Positions 16,869 to 26,781 of a stretch of 64,000 nucleotides of DNA are shown piece by piece. Under the pieces are notes generated by a model. That model did not search any database. It was not told the origin of the DNA and saw only the letters and a list, made by a program, of their open reading frames with translations. Positions within the stretch are counted from its first letter, which is position 1. The number at the start of each line of letters is the position of its first letter. The stretch covers positions 451,496-515,495 of the forward strand of contig NZ_LT622357.1 in NCBI RefSeq assembly GCF_900098925.1, written 5' to 3'. A program made the position numbers and the translations under genes. The stretch comes from Bacillus massiliglaciei (GTDB lineage Bacteria; Bacillota; Bacilli; Bacillales; DSM-1321).

Positions 16869-19298
16869 TTATTCTGTATCCCGGCTAAGTTTCAGTCTTT
16901 GTAAGCGAAGCGCATTTAGCACAACCGACACGGAGCTAAATGCCATCGCTGCCCCCGCCAGCCACGGAGCCAGAAAGCCGCAAGCTGCAATCGGAATTCC
17001 TACCGCATTGTATGCAAATGCCCAAAACAAATTTTGCTTAATATTGCTGATCGTCTTTCGGCTGAAGAACAAGGCATCCGCTATACTGTTTAAATCTCCG
17101 CGGATCAATGTGATATCAGCTGCTTCCATCGCCACATCCGTGCCCGTTCCAATCGCCATTCCTATATCGGCAGCAGCAAGTGCAGGGGCATCATTGATTC
17201 CGTCCCCGACCATGGCGACTATTTTACCCTCACTCTGAAGTTTTTTTACTTCGGCAGCTTTTCCTTCTGGAAGCACTTCCGCAATCACATGCCGGATACC
17301 GGCCTGAGCAGCAATGGCCTGCGCTGTCCGTTTATTGTCACCTGTCATCAAAATGACTTCCAGACCTTTGTCCTTCAGGCGCTGAATCGCCTCTTCTGAT
17401 GTCTCTTTTATCGTATCTGCCACAGCAAGGATTCCGGCATATTTCCGGTCGACCGCCGCAAGCATAACGGTTTTGCCCTCTTGTTCCAGTTTTTCTATGA
17501 TTTTTTCCGTTCGTCCAATGTCTGCCCCGTGCTTCTCCATTAATCTGCGGGTGCCTGCTAAAACATGGCGGCCGTCTACACTCGCTTGGATTCCGTATCC
17601 AGCGATAGCAGTAAAGTCAGAGGCTTGACCTGTATCTAACCCCTTTTCAGCTATACCTTCCACAATCGCCTGAGCAACTGGATGTTCAGAAAGCCGTTCA
17701 GCGGTCCCGACCCAATATAAAAGTTCTGGTTCTGTAAAGCCTTCTGCCGGAACAATATCTGTTAATACCGGCTTGCCGTTCGTCACCGTTCCTGTTTTAT
17801 CTAATAGAATGGCTGTCACTTGATGGGCCGTTTCAAGATATTCCCCCCCTTTGAAGAGGATCCCTTCTTCCGCTGCCCTTCCTGAACCTGCCATAATGGA
17901 GGTAGGAGTCGCAAGCCCCAATGCACAAGGACATGCAATAACCAAAACGGCGATCAGTTTTTCCAGCGCTTCTGAAAAGTCGCCTGGAGTGACAAGAAAA
18001 TACCAAATCAAAAATGTCAGAACTGCAATACCCAGGACAATGGGGACAAATATCCCTGAAATTTGATCTGCCAGCCGTTGTATCGGGGCTTTGGATCCTT
18101 GGGCTTCTTCAACGACTTTGATGATTTGAGCAAGCGCGGTCTCATGGCCGACCTTAGTCGCCCTTATTTTCAAAAATCCATTTTTATTAATGGTGGCTCC
18201 AATTACTTGGTCTCCGGCTGTCTTATCAACCGGAACACTTTCTCCAGTCAGCATCGATTCATCCAAGGCAGAGCTTCCTTCCATGATTTCACCGTCAACC
18301 GGAACCTTTTCCCCGGGCTTAACATGCAAAATGTCACCGGTAAGAACGGAATCCAACGGAATCTCCTGTTCCATTCCATCTCTAAATACGAAAGCTGTGT
18401 CAGGCTGCAGCCCCATGAGCTTTCGAATAGCTTCAGAAGATCGCCCTTTTGCTCTTGCCTCAAATAATTTCCCTAGAATAATCAAGGTGATCAGAATCGC
18501 ACTGGTTTCATAATAGAGTTCATGAACATGTCCATTCATCCCAATAGATCGGATAGAAAGATAAAGACTGTAAAAATAAGCTGCAGAAGTGCCAAGAGCC
18601 ACCAATACATCCATATTGGCGCTTTTATTGATAAGAGCCTTATATGCTCCAACATAAAACTGCCAGCCTATAATAAATTGCACAGGAGTGGCCAATAGCA
18701 GCTGGAACCATGGATTCAAGAAAAGATCAGGCACATATAAGAAAGAGGTAAAACGAAAATGACCGGCCATCGCCCATAGCAAAGGAAGACTAAGAATCAG
18801 AGAGACAACGAACTTCTTCTGCTGTTTCTTCACTTCCTTCTGCCGCTGATCCCGAGGCTCCTCACCATTCGATTTGAGAGCTGCTTTATATCCAAGCTTT
18901 TGTACTTTTTCCGTCATATCTCTGGTTGAAATCTGTTCCGGATTGTATTCAACGGCTGCAGTCTCCAAAGCTAAATTCACACTGGCTTTGGCAATTCCCG
19001 GCATTTTGCTGAGTCCCTTTTCAATTCGGCTGGCACAGGCCGCACAGGTCATTCCCGATATATCAAAATCAGCCTTTTCTAAAATCACTCCATAGCCAAG
19101 CTTCTCGATTTTCTCCTGGAATTCATTTTCTGACGCTATTTTAGGGTCGTAGGTAATTGTCGATTTTTCCAACGCCAGATTGACATGGGCTTTCTCAACA
19201 CCTTCTATTTTATTTAACCCTTTTTCTATACGCGCTGCACAGGCGGCACACGTCATGCCTGTTATTTGAAAAGTCGTTTCCTTCCTTTCGGAAACCAT
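16869..19298 (-). CDS. copA: Copper-exporting P1B-type ATPase CopA
   Basis: 809-aa Cu(+) efflux ATPase. Two N-terminal heavy-metal domains with MTCAAC at about residues 15 and 83, eight predicted membrane helices, intramembrane metal site CPC ([13 protein letters not shown]) near 452, phosphorylation motif DKTGT near 499, SEHPVAQAI (P1B HP motif), and [18 protein letters not shown] near 698. Start taken at ATG 19298 behind GAGGAGGAGG; the open frame upstream runs through the promoter. No csoR or copZ, its usual companions in Bacillus, is adjacent; instead an ISL3 element lies upstream. The operator and promoter remain intact, so expression should still respond to copper. Confidence 0.95.
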   Translation of the reverse strand: MVSERKETTFQITGMTCAACAARIEKGLNKIEGVEKAHVNLALEKSTITYDPKIASENEFQEKIEKLGYGVILEKADFDISGMTCAACASRIEKGLSKMPGIAKASVNLALETAAVEYNPEQISTRDMTEKVQKLGYKAALKSNGEEPRDQRQKEVKKQQKKFVVSLILSLPLLWAMAGHFRFTSFLYVPDLFLNPWFQLLLATPVQFIIGWQFYVGAYKALINKSANMDVLVALGTSAAYFYSLYLSIRSIGMNGHVHELYYETSAILITLIILGKLFEARAKGRSSEAIRKLMGLQPDTAFVFRDGMEQEIPLDSVLTGDILHVKPGEKVPVDGEIMEGSSALDESMLTGESVPVDKTAGDQVIGATINKNGFLKIRATKVGHETALAQIIKVVEEAQGSKAPIQRLADQISGIFVPIVLGIAVLTFLIWYFLVTPGDFSEALEKLIAVLVIACPCALGLATPTSIMAGSGRAAEEGILFKGGEYLETAHQVTAILLDKTGTVTNGKPVLTDIVPAEGFTEPELLYWVGTAERLSEHPVAQAIVEGIAEKGLDTGQASDFTAIAGYGIQASVDGRHVLAGTRRLMEKHGADIGRTEKIIEKLEQEGKTVMLAAVDRKYAGILAVADTIKETSEEAIQRLKDKGLEVILMTGDNKRTAQAIAAQAGIRHVIAEVLPEGKAAEVKKLQSEGKIVAMVGDGINDAPALAAADIGMAIGTGTDVAMEAADITLIRGDLNSIADALFFSRKTISNIKQNLFWAFAYNAVGIPIAACGFLAPWLAGAAMAFSSVSVVLNALRLQRLKLSRDTE

Positions 19299-19354
19299 AG
19301 ACCGCCTCCTCCTCTCTTTCATAACAAAATATTCCCAACGTATTCTACAGCTAA

Positions 19355-19383
19355 AATATACCATACAGGGGTATAGTATGCAA
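19355..19383 (-). promoter_or_regulatory. copA promoter with CsoR-type operator
   Basis: -35 TTGCAT (19378-19383) and -10 TATATT (19355-19360) at exactly 17 bases. The spacer holds the dyad TACCATACAGGGGTATAGTA, matching the CsoR operator pattern, so repressor binding would block polymerase. Confidence 0.85.
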
Positions 19384-19387
19384 ATGA

Positions 19388-19395
19388 AGAATGTT
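19388..19395. repeat. ISL3 target-site duplication, left copy
   Basis: AGAATGTT, identical to 20774-20781; sits 4 bases upstream of the copA -35. Confidence 0.93.
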
Positions 19396-20773
19396 GGTTC
19401 TCCGTCAAATGTTGGGGTGGCGACTCTGATCGCCATTCCTAACCAATATGTATCCCAATTCCTTTAAACTGATGGGTTAATAATATTTTGGCCCGAAAAC
19501 GGCTAAAATTCCTGAATCCATACGCATTTCGTTTAAGAACCTTCGTTGAATTGTTGATTCCTTCTAAAAAACCATTCGAATACCCATAGACAAAGCTGTT
19601 TAAGATCTCTGTCTGCCAATTTTGGAGCGTGGTAATGGCTTTCTCCATTTCAGGAATGCCAGAATTCCGGACCAGCCGATAAAAGTCTCTCAGCCCCTGT
19701 TTGACCTTCCCTACATCTTCCGATCCTGATCCCTTCGCCTGAACAAACCAGCCACGATAGGTTTCCTTTAATTCGTACGCTTTTTTAAGCTCTTCCGACA
19801 TACCCAAATACCGATTCAAATGCCATCTGTCTTCTTCTGTCAGGCGGTCGGAGGCCTTGTGAAAGACATGCTTCATACGTTTGCACTTCTTGCGGTCATA
19901 CGGGTGAAACTCTTTCTGTACCCTTCTCCGGACACCGTCCAGCGCCCAATAGATATATCGGCAGAAATGAAAACGATCGGCCACAATCACAGGGCGGCTT
20001 AAGGCACTTTGAACCGCCGACTTAAACGAATGGCTCATGTCCATGATCACCACCTGAACCTTGTCCCCATACTTTTGAAGATAGTGTTTAATCGTATTCT
20101 TATAGCGATTAGGCAGGATATCTAAGGGCTTTTTGGTGATTCCATCGGCAATGATGAGCTGGTATTTTCCTTCTCGTGTATCTCCTTTATACTCATCAAT
20201 GGCAATCACAGAAGGCAGCTTTTCCACAGAACGTATTTCACTCCGAGCCAAACGGTCAAACCGGCGGACAATAGTAGAAGACGAAGAACCGTAGGTTTCC
20301 CCCGTTTCTTTAAAGGTCTTTCCTTTAATCGCCCGTATGCCCACGGCCTGATTCCACTCAATAGATGTACGCTGGTAACGCTGTACGAACGGGTTTTGTT
20401 CCGAAAAACGCTTCCCGCATGCACAGACATACCGTCTGCGTTTGTAGAATAAATCCGTCTTCCTCTCAAACCACTTTAAGTGCTTAACCTTTTGGATCCG
20501 GTAGTCGTGAACACGGGAGGTGGGAGCTCCGCAGTCAGGGCACTGCTGGAGGCTGCGTTCCATCTCCACATATACCCTCATCGTTTCCTCCACCTGCTCT
20601 ACTTTTAAAATGGTAACCCCTTCTAAACCGGGAATATTCATGGTAAAATTCATATGCACGCAACTCCATTCTCTACTTGTTTCTAGGCAACTCAAGTATA
20701 AAAGAATTGGATGTTTGCGTGCATTTTTTATGCAAACAAATTGTATGGATACCCCAACAAATAGTATAGAGCC
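19396..20773 (-). mobile_element. Complete ISL3-family insertion sequence
   Basis: 1378-bp element bounded by imperfect 23-bp inverted repeats (left end begins GGTTCTCCG, right end inverted begins GGCTCTATA; both contain TGTTGGGGT). It is flanked by the perfect 8-bp direct repeat AGAATGTT at 19388-19395 and 20774-20781, the target-site duplication length known for ISL3. The single ORF is intact, so this is a recent and possibly active insertion. Confidence 0.95.
19439..20653 (-). CDS. ISL3 family transposase
   Basis: 404-aa transposase. N-terminal zinc-finger region ([14 protein letters not shown] and CACGKRF), helix-turn-helix around [18 protein letters not shown], then the DDE domain with [32 protein letters not shown] and a C-terminal [17 protein letters not shown] carrying the Glu. 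All family blocks are present without frameshifts. Start ATG 20653 has GGAGTTG ahead; 14 more codons are open upstream. Located inside intact terminal repeats. Confidence 0.95.
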   Translation of the reverse strand: MNFTMNIPGLEGVTILKVEQVEETMRVYVEMERSLQQCPDCGAPTSRVHDYRIQKVKHLKWFERKTDLFYKRRRYVCACGKRFSEQNPFVQRYQRTSIEWNQAVGIRAIKGKTFKETGETYGSSSSTIVRRFDRLARSEIRSVEKLPSVIAIDEYKGDTREGKYQLIIADGITKKPLDILPNRYKNTIKHYLQKYGDKVQVVIMDMSHSFKSAVQSALSRPVIVADRFHFCRYIYWALDGVRRRVQKEFHPYDRKKCKRMKHVFHKASDRLTEEDRWHLNRYLGMSEELKKAYELKETYRGWFVQAKGSGSEDVGKVKQGLRDFYRLVRNSGIPEMEKAITTLQNWQTEILNSFVYGYSNGFLEGINNSTKVLKRNAYGFRNFSRFRAKILLTHQFKGIGIHIG

Positions 20774-20781
20774 AGAATGTT
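20774..20781. repeat. ISL3 target-site duplication, right copy
   Basis: AGAATGTT, pairing with the left copy at 19388-19395. Confidence 0.93.
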
Positions 20782-20837
20782 AAAAATAGAAACATCTTTT
20801 TCATTACGGTAACTAAGAATCAAGATAAATGCAAACA

Positions 20838-20858
20838 AGCCCGCCTATTAAGCGGACT
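20838..20858 (-). terminator. Weak terminator after lactonase-dehydrogenase operon
   Basis: AGCCCGC / GCGGACT imperfect stem; leftward tail TTGTTTGC is only moderately T-rich. Confidence 0.45.
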
Positions 20859-20900
20859 CAAGATAAAACGAGAAAAATGAATGAATTTTGTGGATTTGCT

Positions 20901-22097
20901 TTAGGCCGGAGCCATATTCTTCTGTCCGGGCTCGGTCACAGATCCATCATAGGCATTTCTGTAAATCTGGAAAATGTCCTTCTTCTCAAGCATCATAGGA
21001 CTGCGGGAAAGAAGCCTCGTCTGCTTTTCTGCATCCCTAGTCAATGCTTCCAATGCCTCCTCCGGAATGCTGAATCCTTTAAGCGAAGAAGGAATATTCA
21101 CATCCTCCACCAGTTCCTTCAGCACCTCTACACATTTATAAGATGCCTCCTCCTGTGACAAATACGCAGAGGACACACCTAAAGCATCAAGAATATCTTT
21201 CATCCGCTTCTCACAGCTTTGGCGAATATACCCCATTACATAAGGGAGAAGCACTGCATTCGAATCTCCATGTGCAATATGGAACTGTCCTCCTAATGGA
21301 TAGGCAAGAGCATGAACCCCGGCTGCACCTGCATTAAAGAAAGCGAGTCCTGCTAAATAACTTCCATAACTCATATCGGTTCTCGCCTGTTGATTTTGAC
21401 CGTCTCTGACCGCTGTTCGAATTGACTGGCTGATTAGCCGTATGGCTTTCACAGCCAGTGCATCTGTCACTTCATTGGCGTTTTTAGATACATAAGCTTC
21501 AATGGCATGTGTCAAGGCATCCACGCCAGTGGCTGCCGTTACCTTCGGAGGAAGTGACAGCGTTAACTCAGGGTCGACAATGGCCACATCTGCCAGCATA
21601 TAATCATGTGTGACGACATCCTTTGTTGTTTCAAGTGAAAGAACAGCGATATTCGTCACTTCGGATCCTGTTCCTGAGGTTGTCGGGATCAGAATTTTCG
21701 GAAGCCCTTTATTTTCAATGCTTTTAGTTCCAGTTAAATTCAAGTAATCAGCAGCATTTCCCTCATGAGCAGCCAATAGCGCAGCGAGTTTTGCCAAATC
21801 CAGGGCGCTTCCTCCGCCCAAGCCAATTACTAAATCAAAATTATGCTGTTTTGTGAAAGCTACAAGTTTTTCTCCGATTGCCAAGGGCGGCTCGGGCGCT
21901 ACATCTGTATAAATCGTAATCTCTGCAGCATTCTCGTTTAAAGACTGAACGATTTTATCCGTAACTCCTAATTCTTTTAAAAAAGGATCCGTCACGACCA
22001 ACACTTTCTTGGCCTTCAGTTTCTCAACTTCCGGAGCCAGCTTTTCTAAAGAACCCCAGCCAATATGGGTTGTAGAAGTGAACGTTATCTTATGCAT
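20901..22097 (-). CDS. Iron-containing alcohol dehydrogenase (4-hydroxybutyrate dehydrogenase-like)
   Basis: 398-aa group III dehydrogenase with NAD site GLGGGSALDLAKLAALLA, metal ligands in GVDALTHAIEAY and AGVHALAYPLGGQFHIAHGDSNA. Start ATG 22097 with AAGGAGTGCTGTTCT; the longer frame overlaps the upstream gene. Thirteen bases after a metallo-lactonase gene. A lactonase plus iron dehydrogenase is the composition of the Agrobacterium blcC-blcB (attM-attL) pathway that opens gamma-butyrolactone to 4-hydroxybutyrate and oxidises it to succinic semialdehyde; that role is inference. Related in family to the dehydrogenase at 6286 but clearly a separate gene. Confidence 0.9.
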   Translation of the reverse strand: MHKITFTSTTHIGWGSLEKLAPEVEKLKAKKVLVVTDPFLKELGVTDKIVQSLNENAAEITIYTDVAPEPPLAIGEKLVAFTKQHNFDLVIGLGGGSALDLAKLAALLAAHEGNAADYLNLTGTKSIENKGLPKILIPTTSGTGSEVTNIAVLSLETTKDVVTHDYMLADVAIVDPELTLSLPPKVTAATGVDALTHAIEAYVSKNANEVTDALAVKAIRLISQSIRTAVRDGQNQQARTDMSYGSYLAGLAFFNAGAAGVHALAYPLGGQFHIAHGDSNAVLLPYVMGYIRQSCEKRMKDILDALGVSSAYLSQEEASYKCVEVLKELVEDVNIPSSLKGFSIPEEALEALTRDAEKQTRLLSRSPMMLEKKDIFQIYRNAYDGSVTEPGQKNMAPA

Positions 22098-22110
22098 AGA
22101 ACAGCACTCC

Positions 22111-22956
22111 TTATTCGTAATATCCTTCAGTTGATTTCCTGAATCCCTTAAATTGCGCGGCGTCATGGCCGAACCAAATCTGGGAATTCGTTTCATTCGC
22201 CAAACGGCGGATTCTTTCTACTGTAGAATGGTAGCCGACCGAATCATAAATAATTCCCGGCGGCTTTACCGGCGGACCCAGGCTTTCAGCTGTATAAATG
22301 GCATCTGAAGCCAGAATGATTCCCCCTGTATCCGGCATATTTAGATGAAGGCCGAGCATTCCCCAGGCATGCCCTCCGCCAAAATTCAGTATTTCAATGC
22401 CATCTGCCAATTTCACATGATCTTCCCCGCGTTTTATAAGGCGCCATTGAAGATTATTTTTAATCCACATATCAATATCAGCCCAGATATAAGCCCCTTC
22501 CTTAACGTTCTGTGCATAGGTCTGCAGGGTTCCGTTAAATTCATCCTCCTGGACAATGATTGTGGCATTCGTGAAAAGCTCAAGACACCCCGCGTGATCC
22601 AGATGGAGATGGGAAGCTACAACATACTTAATATCCTCCGGTCTTACCTTCAATTGTTCCAGCCGATGATGCAGATAGCATTCTTCCGGCATATTGATTG
22701 GAAAAGCCTTTTGAGTAAATGCGCTCCAGCGTCCTTCTGCCCCCATTGCATTTGGATTGCATGCCGTATCAAACAGAATTTTCCCTTCCGGATGATCAAT
22801 CAATACCGTATAAACCGGAAATTCTACAAATTCATTCGGCTGGTTCGGATGATCAATTGTAGCTGGATTATGCATAGCAATCATATAATTTTTGTCCATT
22901 CGCATCGTCCCATTGTCCATCACGTAAAGCTTGGGATGCTGATTAATCACATTCAT
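22111..22956 (-). CDS. AHL/gamma-butyrolactone lactonase-family metallo-hydrolase
   Basis: 281-aa metallo-beta-lactamase-fold lactonase. The dinuclear zinc motif HxHxDH is SHLHLDHAG (about residues 115-123); further ligands are the His in FGGGHAWGML and the Asp in ILASDAIYT. The N-terminal region (FPVYTVLIDHPEGKILFDTACNP) is typical of the AiiA/AttM (BlcC) group, which hydrolyses acyl-homoserine lactones or gamma-butyrolactone. AAAGGAGATGAAAGTGA precedes the ATG. First gene of a two-gene unit with an iron alcohol dehydrogenase, which favours a carbon-catabolic lactone over pure quorum quenching. Confidence 0.87.
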   Translation of the reverse strand: MNVINQHPKLYVMDNGTMRMDKNYMIAMHNPATIDHPNQPNEFVEFPVYTVLIDHPEGKILFDTACNPNAMGAEGRWSAFTQKAFPINMPEECYLHHRLEQLKVRPEDIKYVVASHLHLDHAGCLELFTNATIIVQEDEFNGTLQTYAQNVKEGAYIWADIDMWIKNNLQWRLIKRGEDHVKLADGIEILNFGGGHAWGMLGLHLNMPDTGGIILASDAIYTAESLGPPVKPPGIIYDSVGYHSTVERIRRLANETNSQIWFGHDAAQFKGFRKSTEGYYE

Positions 22957-23151
22957 TCACTTTCATCTCCTTTAATAGTCGGCTATTCTTTGAGATTCAA
23001 GTTTCCATTGCTGCCAGCGCCATATTGAGAATCCTTACAAATCCCTCTGCAACGTCCTTTATGTACATACAACAGATGAAAATGAATACGTAACCATTAC
23101 AACTCAAAATCTACTTAATTAGCATTTCTTGATTGTTATTTTCTTACAAAT

Positions 23152-23181
23152 AGTTTACCAGATTCCAATCCGATATTGCAA
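23152..23181 (-). promoter_or_regulatory. Candidate promoter of lactonase operon
   Basis: TTGCAA (23176-23181) and TAAACT (23152-23157), 18-base spacing; the -35 lies inside the cre box. The remaining 22957-23151 is an AT-rich leader with nothing recognised. Confidence 0.4.
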
Positions 23182-23190
23182 ACGCTTACT
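23176..23190 (+). promoter_or_regulatory. cre site (CcpA box)
   Basis: TTGCAAACGCTTACT fits the degenerate consensus WTGNAANCGNWNNCW at every position. About 220 bases upstream of the lactonase start. Confidence 0.75.
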
Positions 23191-23247
23191 TTTCTTTTTT
23201 TAAACAAGCCAGCGCCTTTCCTTATTTCTTAAAAATTCAAAGATACT

Positions 23248-24126
23248 TTAAGGATTGACGCCCATTATTGCGGGAGGCTGAAGCTGTTTTTCCGTTTCTG
23301 CAGTCAGCCTCCATCCTGAAGAATGAAACACTACCGTTCCATCCTGATCGGTCCTAAAGATCTGGCTTTTACATGCTTTTAAAAGTCTTAAGACTTCAGG
23401 TGTCGGATGGCCGTAATCATTGTCCCCTAAACTGATGACAGCAAATTTCGGCTTTGCCTTCTTTAGGAAAGATGCCGTTGTCGAGGTATGGGATCCATGA
23501 TGTGCTACTTTCAAAACATCTACTTTCGGAATCAGCCCCCGCTCAATTAAATCTTTTTCTGCTTCTTTTTCAATATCCCCCGTAAAAAGAAACTTTTTCT
23601 GGTGATGTTTCAGCAATAGAACCGCACTCCAATTATTTAAATCCTTTTTGTCATAGCTTTTCACAGGCGCCAGAAAGCTAAGGGAAGTCTTTTTAGCTTT
23701 TGTTTTAATCACGACCCCGTTTTCCGCCTTCTTAATTTTAAGTCCCTTTTTCTGTACGGCCTTCAGAAAGTTCTTATAGGAAACTGTCGCATGGGCTACC
23801 TTGGAAGCATATATATTGTTGACTCGAAACGTTTGAATAACTGCAGCGAGTCCTCCAACATGGTCTCCGTCCGGATGGGTAAGAATAACCGAATCAATCG
23901 TTTTCACCTTCAGTTTTTTCAGATATGCAATGATTTGCTGGCTTTTTTCCCGCTCTCCGCCGTCAATCAAATAATTTTCTCCGCTGCTCGTCTGAATTAA
24001 AGCCGAATCCCCCTGGCCAATATCAATGAAATGCACAGTCAGCCGGGATCCCGCATCAGCTTTTGTGATTCCTCCGGATAAGGTAAAGAAAAGAACTATA
24101 ACGATTAACAATTGCAGTTTTTTCAT
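23248..24126 (-). CDS. Secreted ComEC/Rec2-like metallo-beta-lactamase protein
   Basis: 292-aa protein with a signal peptide (KKLQLLIVIVLFFTLSGGITKADA) and a metallo-beta-lactamase domain resembling the C-terminal domain of ComEC: VHFIDIGQGDSALIQTSSGENYLIDGG, HPDGDHVGG (Zn ligands), FTGDIEKEAE, VLKVAHHGSHTSTT and VISLGDNDYGHPTPEVL. It lacks the ComEC membrane channel, so it is an extracellular hydrolase, possibly a nuclease or phosphodiesterase. Monocistronic. Start at the ATG before the signal peptide. Confidence 0.88.
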   Translation of the reverse strand: MKKLQLLIVIVLFFTLSGGITKADAGSRLTVHFIDIGQGDSALIQTSSGENYLIDGGEREKSQQIIAYLKKLKVKTIDSVILTHPDGDHVGGLAAVIQTFRVNNIYASKVAHATVSYKNFLKAVQKKGLKIKKAENGVVIKTKAKKTSLSFLAPVKSYDKKDLNNWSAVLLLKHHQKKFLFTGDIEKEAEKDLIERGLIPKVDVLKVAHHGSHTSTTASFLKKAKPKFAVISLGDNDYGHPTPEVLRLLKACKSQIFRTDQDGTVVFHSSGWRLTAETEKQLQPPAIMGVNP

Positions 24127-24247
24127 ACCCCGTTCCGCCTTTCCGAAATAGTGTAATCCTATTTTCCTTAAAAAGACCGGGTTTTATACGGTGAATAAAT
24201 CGAAGGTACTCTTTACACAGTTTGCTAAATAAAGCAGCCTGCCAGTC

Positions 24248-24290
24248 AAAAAAACAGGCAAGAAAGGCACATTCCCTTTCCGCCTGTTTT
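24248..24290 (-). terminator. helD terminator
   Basis: AAAACAGGC / GCCTGTTTT outer stem (24251-24259, 24282-24290) and GAAAGG / CCTTTC inner stem; leftward T-run TTTTTTT. Confidence 0.9.
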
Positions 24291-24313
24291 CATGCTGTAT
24301 CTCTTTATTACGC

Positions 24314-26563
24314 TCATTCTCGAATGAAATCCCTCTCTGACTTTCCGATAAAATAAAGCCGGTGCAAAGGACGGGTCATGACGACGTAGAGCAATTTGAC
24401 ATCCAGCTCACTGTCTTTTACATACGTTTCATGCAGTGACAGAGCAAATACAGCGTCAAATTCCAAGCCTTTAGCCAAATAAGATGGAAGAATGACCATT
24501 TTATCTCTTGGAATGGAGGCTTCTTCTTCGAGCAGCACAGCTTCATTAGAAAATTCTGAGAGATTCTTGAAAGCTTCCCGCCCATCTGCCATCGTTTTTG
24601 TGATGACGGCGAATGTCTTCATCCCTTCCTTCTTCAGCTCATTTACTCTGTCTGAGAGATTCTTGACCCACTCAGGACCTAGCATGATGAATTCAGGTTC
24701 TCTTCCGTGCCGGACAACCGGTTCAACCTGCGGAAAACGATAAGGCAGAAGGTCCAGTAATTTATTGGCCTCATTCATAATTTCAATCGTCGTTCTGTAG
24801 CTCTTCTTCAGCTCTGTATAAGTGGCACGCGGGAAAATATCTTGGTGCACTGCATCCCATGATTCCAAGCCTCGATAAGAATAAATTCCTTGGGCCAAGT
24901 CGCCGACCAGCGTAAACATGTCTGTATCTGAAGAGGTTTTTAAAGCCTGGAGCTGCATAAAACTATAATCTTGGGCTTCATCAATGACAATATTTTTAGC
25001 CTGATTTTCCTTTTTCACTCCAAATAGCAGCGAATGAAGGTAAAGAAGCGGTCCCAGATCCTCCAATTCATATTGTTTTTTATGAAGAAGAACTTTCTGA
25101 TAGCTGCAAATCCTTGCTGCTTCTTTCAGAGAAAGGGAAAAACCGCTGTACTCCGATAATTTGCCGGGATCCGAGAACAGTTCCTTATAATATGGAAGCA
25201 GAGTCTTCCGTTCAAAATTCTTAAAATACCGCTGGACTGAGGTTTTGATTTCCCGTTGGACTTCCGCTTCCCTTTCTTCTTTCTTGGCCAGGAAGTTTGT
25301 GACATATTCTCTTCTCATCACCGGGTCTTCCACCTTGGTCAGTGCCCTGTCAATCTTTCTTTCATAAAACTCATTCACACGTCCGAGCATCGTTTTCTTC
25401 TTTGCTTTTACTTGGTTCTGCAGGATTTGTCTAAGCTTTTCAACACGCGAATAGACCGGAAGATACCAATATTCCTCGGTCAAAAGCTTGCTGAACTTTC
25501 TTTTTGAATACAGTCTGTAAGTATCACAATAAAAATCTTCATTTGGACAAAAACGCAAAAGGATATCCTGCACATATCTGTCCAAAATCTCTTTAAACAT
25601 GAGAGATCCTTTCATTCTGGATATCCAAATCGATTCTTCAATTTCAGAATCATGTGTTTCCAGCAAATTAACAAGCTTTCTATCAGGAATAATGTACAAT
25701 TTCTGTTCAATGGCAAGCTGGACATATTCTGCCAAGGTGAATTGCTTCGCCTTTTCCACCCCTAATTCCGGGAGGGCTTCTGAAATATAATCGATGAACA
25801 GCCGGCTTGGAGCCAGGATCATCAGCTGACGGGGATCAAACTGTTCTTTGTACTGATATAGAAAGTATGAAATACGATGGAGCGCTATCGTTGTTTTTCC
25901 GCTTCCTGCTGCCCCTTGAACGATGATTGGCTTATTCAGGTCCGCCCGTATAATTCTATTCTGTTCCTCCTGAATGGTTGAGACAATATCCGTCAATCGG
26001 CTGCTCGAGCTTTTTGCTAAAGATTCCTGAAGCAATTCATCCGTAGTCGTCAAATCAATATCCCGGATTTCCTGAAGCTGCCCGTCTTCAATCATCAGCT
26101 GGCGCTTAAGAGTGATCTCCCCTGAAAACAGTTCTCCCTCTGCCTCATATTCGACCGGTCCGACCCGCCCCTCATAATAGAGGTTAGCTATGGGCGACCT
26201 CCAGTCCACGATGATTTGCTCCTGCGTTTCACGCTGATATAAAGACGTCTTTCCGAAATACAGATTCTCGTGAATTTCATTTCCCTTCCTGTTAAAATCC
26301 ACTCTCGCAAAATACGGTTTTCCCTGCGCTGCCTTCAGGCTTTCCAGCTCGGTTTTGGACATTTCAAAGAAATTGGCAGTCGTCAGGAGTTCTGAATACC
26401 TCCCAGACTCCTGCCAATCCTCATCTCCAAAGGTTTCCTGCATATATTTCCTGAATTGATCTTTGCTTGATTCAGCTGTCTTGATAATTACATCCATATA
26501 ACGCTTTGTAAAATCCAGCCTTTTTTGTTCTTCTTTCATATCCGGATGCTGCTTCGATGCCAC
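24314..26563 (-). CDS. helD: HelD-type RNA polymerase recycling ATPase
   Basis: About 749-aa superfamily-1 helicase-like protein that in B. subtilis binds RNA polymerase and frees stalled complexes. N-terminal coiled arm (about 1-190), Walker A QGAAGSGKTTIALHR near residue 220, long insertion, DEAQDYSFMQL (Walker B), GDLAQGIYSYRG, KKSYRTT and the C-terminal LYVVMTRPLHRLYF motif VI. The frame opens at GTG 26590; GTG 26563 has AGGGGAAGC in front and is preferred. Monocistronic. Confidence 0.9.
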   Translation of the reverse strand: MASKQHPDMKEEQKRLDFTKRYMDVIIKTAESSKDQFRKYMQETFGDEDWQESGRYSELLTTANFFEMSKTELESLKAAQGKPYFARVDFNRKGNEIHENLYFGKTSLYQRETQEQIIVDWRSPIANLYYEGRVGPVEYEAEGELFSGEITLKRQLMIEDGQLQEIRDIDLTTTDELLQESLAKSSSSRLTDIVSTIQEEQNRIIRADLNKPIIVQGAAGSGKTTIALHRISYFLYQYKEQFDPRQLMILAPSRLFIDYISEALPELGVEKAKQFTLAEYVQLAIEQKLYIIPDRKLVNLLETHDSEIEESIWISRMKGSLMFKEILDRYVQDILLRFCPNEDFYCDTYRLYSKRKFSKLLTEEYWYLPVYSRVEKLRQILQNQVKAKKKTMLGRVNEFYERKIDRALTKVEDPVMRREYVTNFLAKKEEREAEVQREIKTSVQRYFKNFERKTLLPYYKELFSDPGKLSEYSGFSLSLKEAARICSYQKVLLHKKQYELEDLGPLLYLHSLLFGVKKENQAKNIVIDEAQDYSFMQLQALKTSSDTDMFTLVGDLAQGIYSYRGLESWDAVHQDIFPRATYTELKKSYRTTIEIMNEANKLLDLLPYRFPQVEPVVRHGREPEFIMLGPEWVKNLSDRVNELKKEGMKTFAVITKTMADGREAFKNLSEFSNEAVLLEEEASIPRDKMVILPSYLAKGLEFDAVFALSLHETYVKDSELDVKLLYVVMTRPLHRLYFIGKSERDFIRE

Positions 26564-26747
26564 CTGGCTTCCCCTGCCTTTCGAAATCACATTACTGACA
26601 ATCGTATGCAGCGGTGAAATGGAAATTCATAGTATCAAACCTGGTGCCTTTTTGCAAAAAAAATCCGATTTCAAAAAGCCTCTTCAACATATTTATATAC
26701 GAAAAGTTCGATTCTTTTTTCCTTTATTCCTTCCTCGAAAATTTATA

Positions 26748-26776
26748 TTTACTTTTCAATTTTATGGGAGTATGAT
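26748..26776 (+). promoter_or_regulatory. Sigma-A promoter of kimA-like gene
   Basis: TTTACT (26748-26753), 17 bases, TATGAT (26771-26776). It implies a leader of about 240 bases. Confidence 0.7.
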
Positions 26777-26781
26777 ATCTG

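Noticed and set aside
22345-23028. 227-codon frame opposite the lactonase gene
   Set aside because: Antisense shadow; the lactonase has all catalytic motifs.
22981-23040. Sigma-54 promoter before the lactonase (TGGCGC...GCA)
   Set aside because: GG to GC spacing is two bases short of the required distance.
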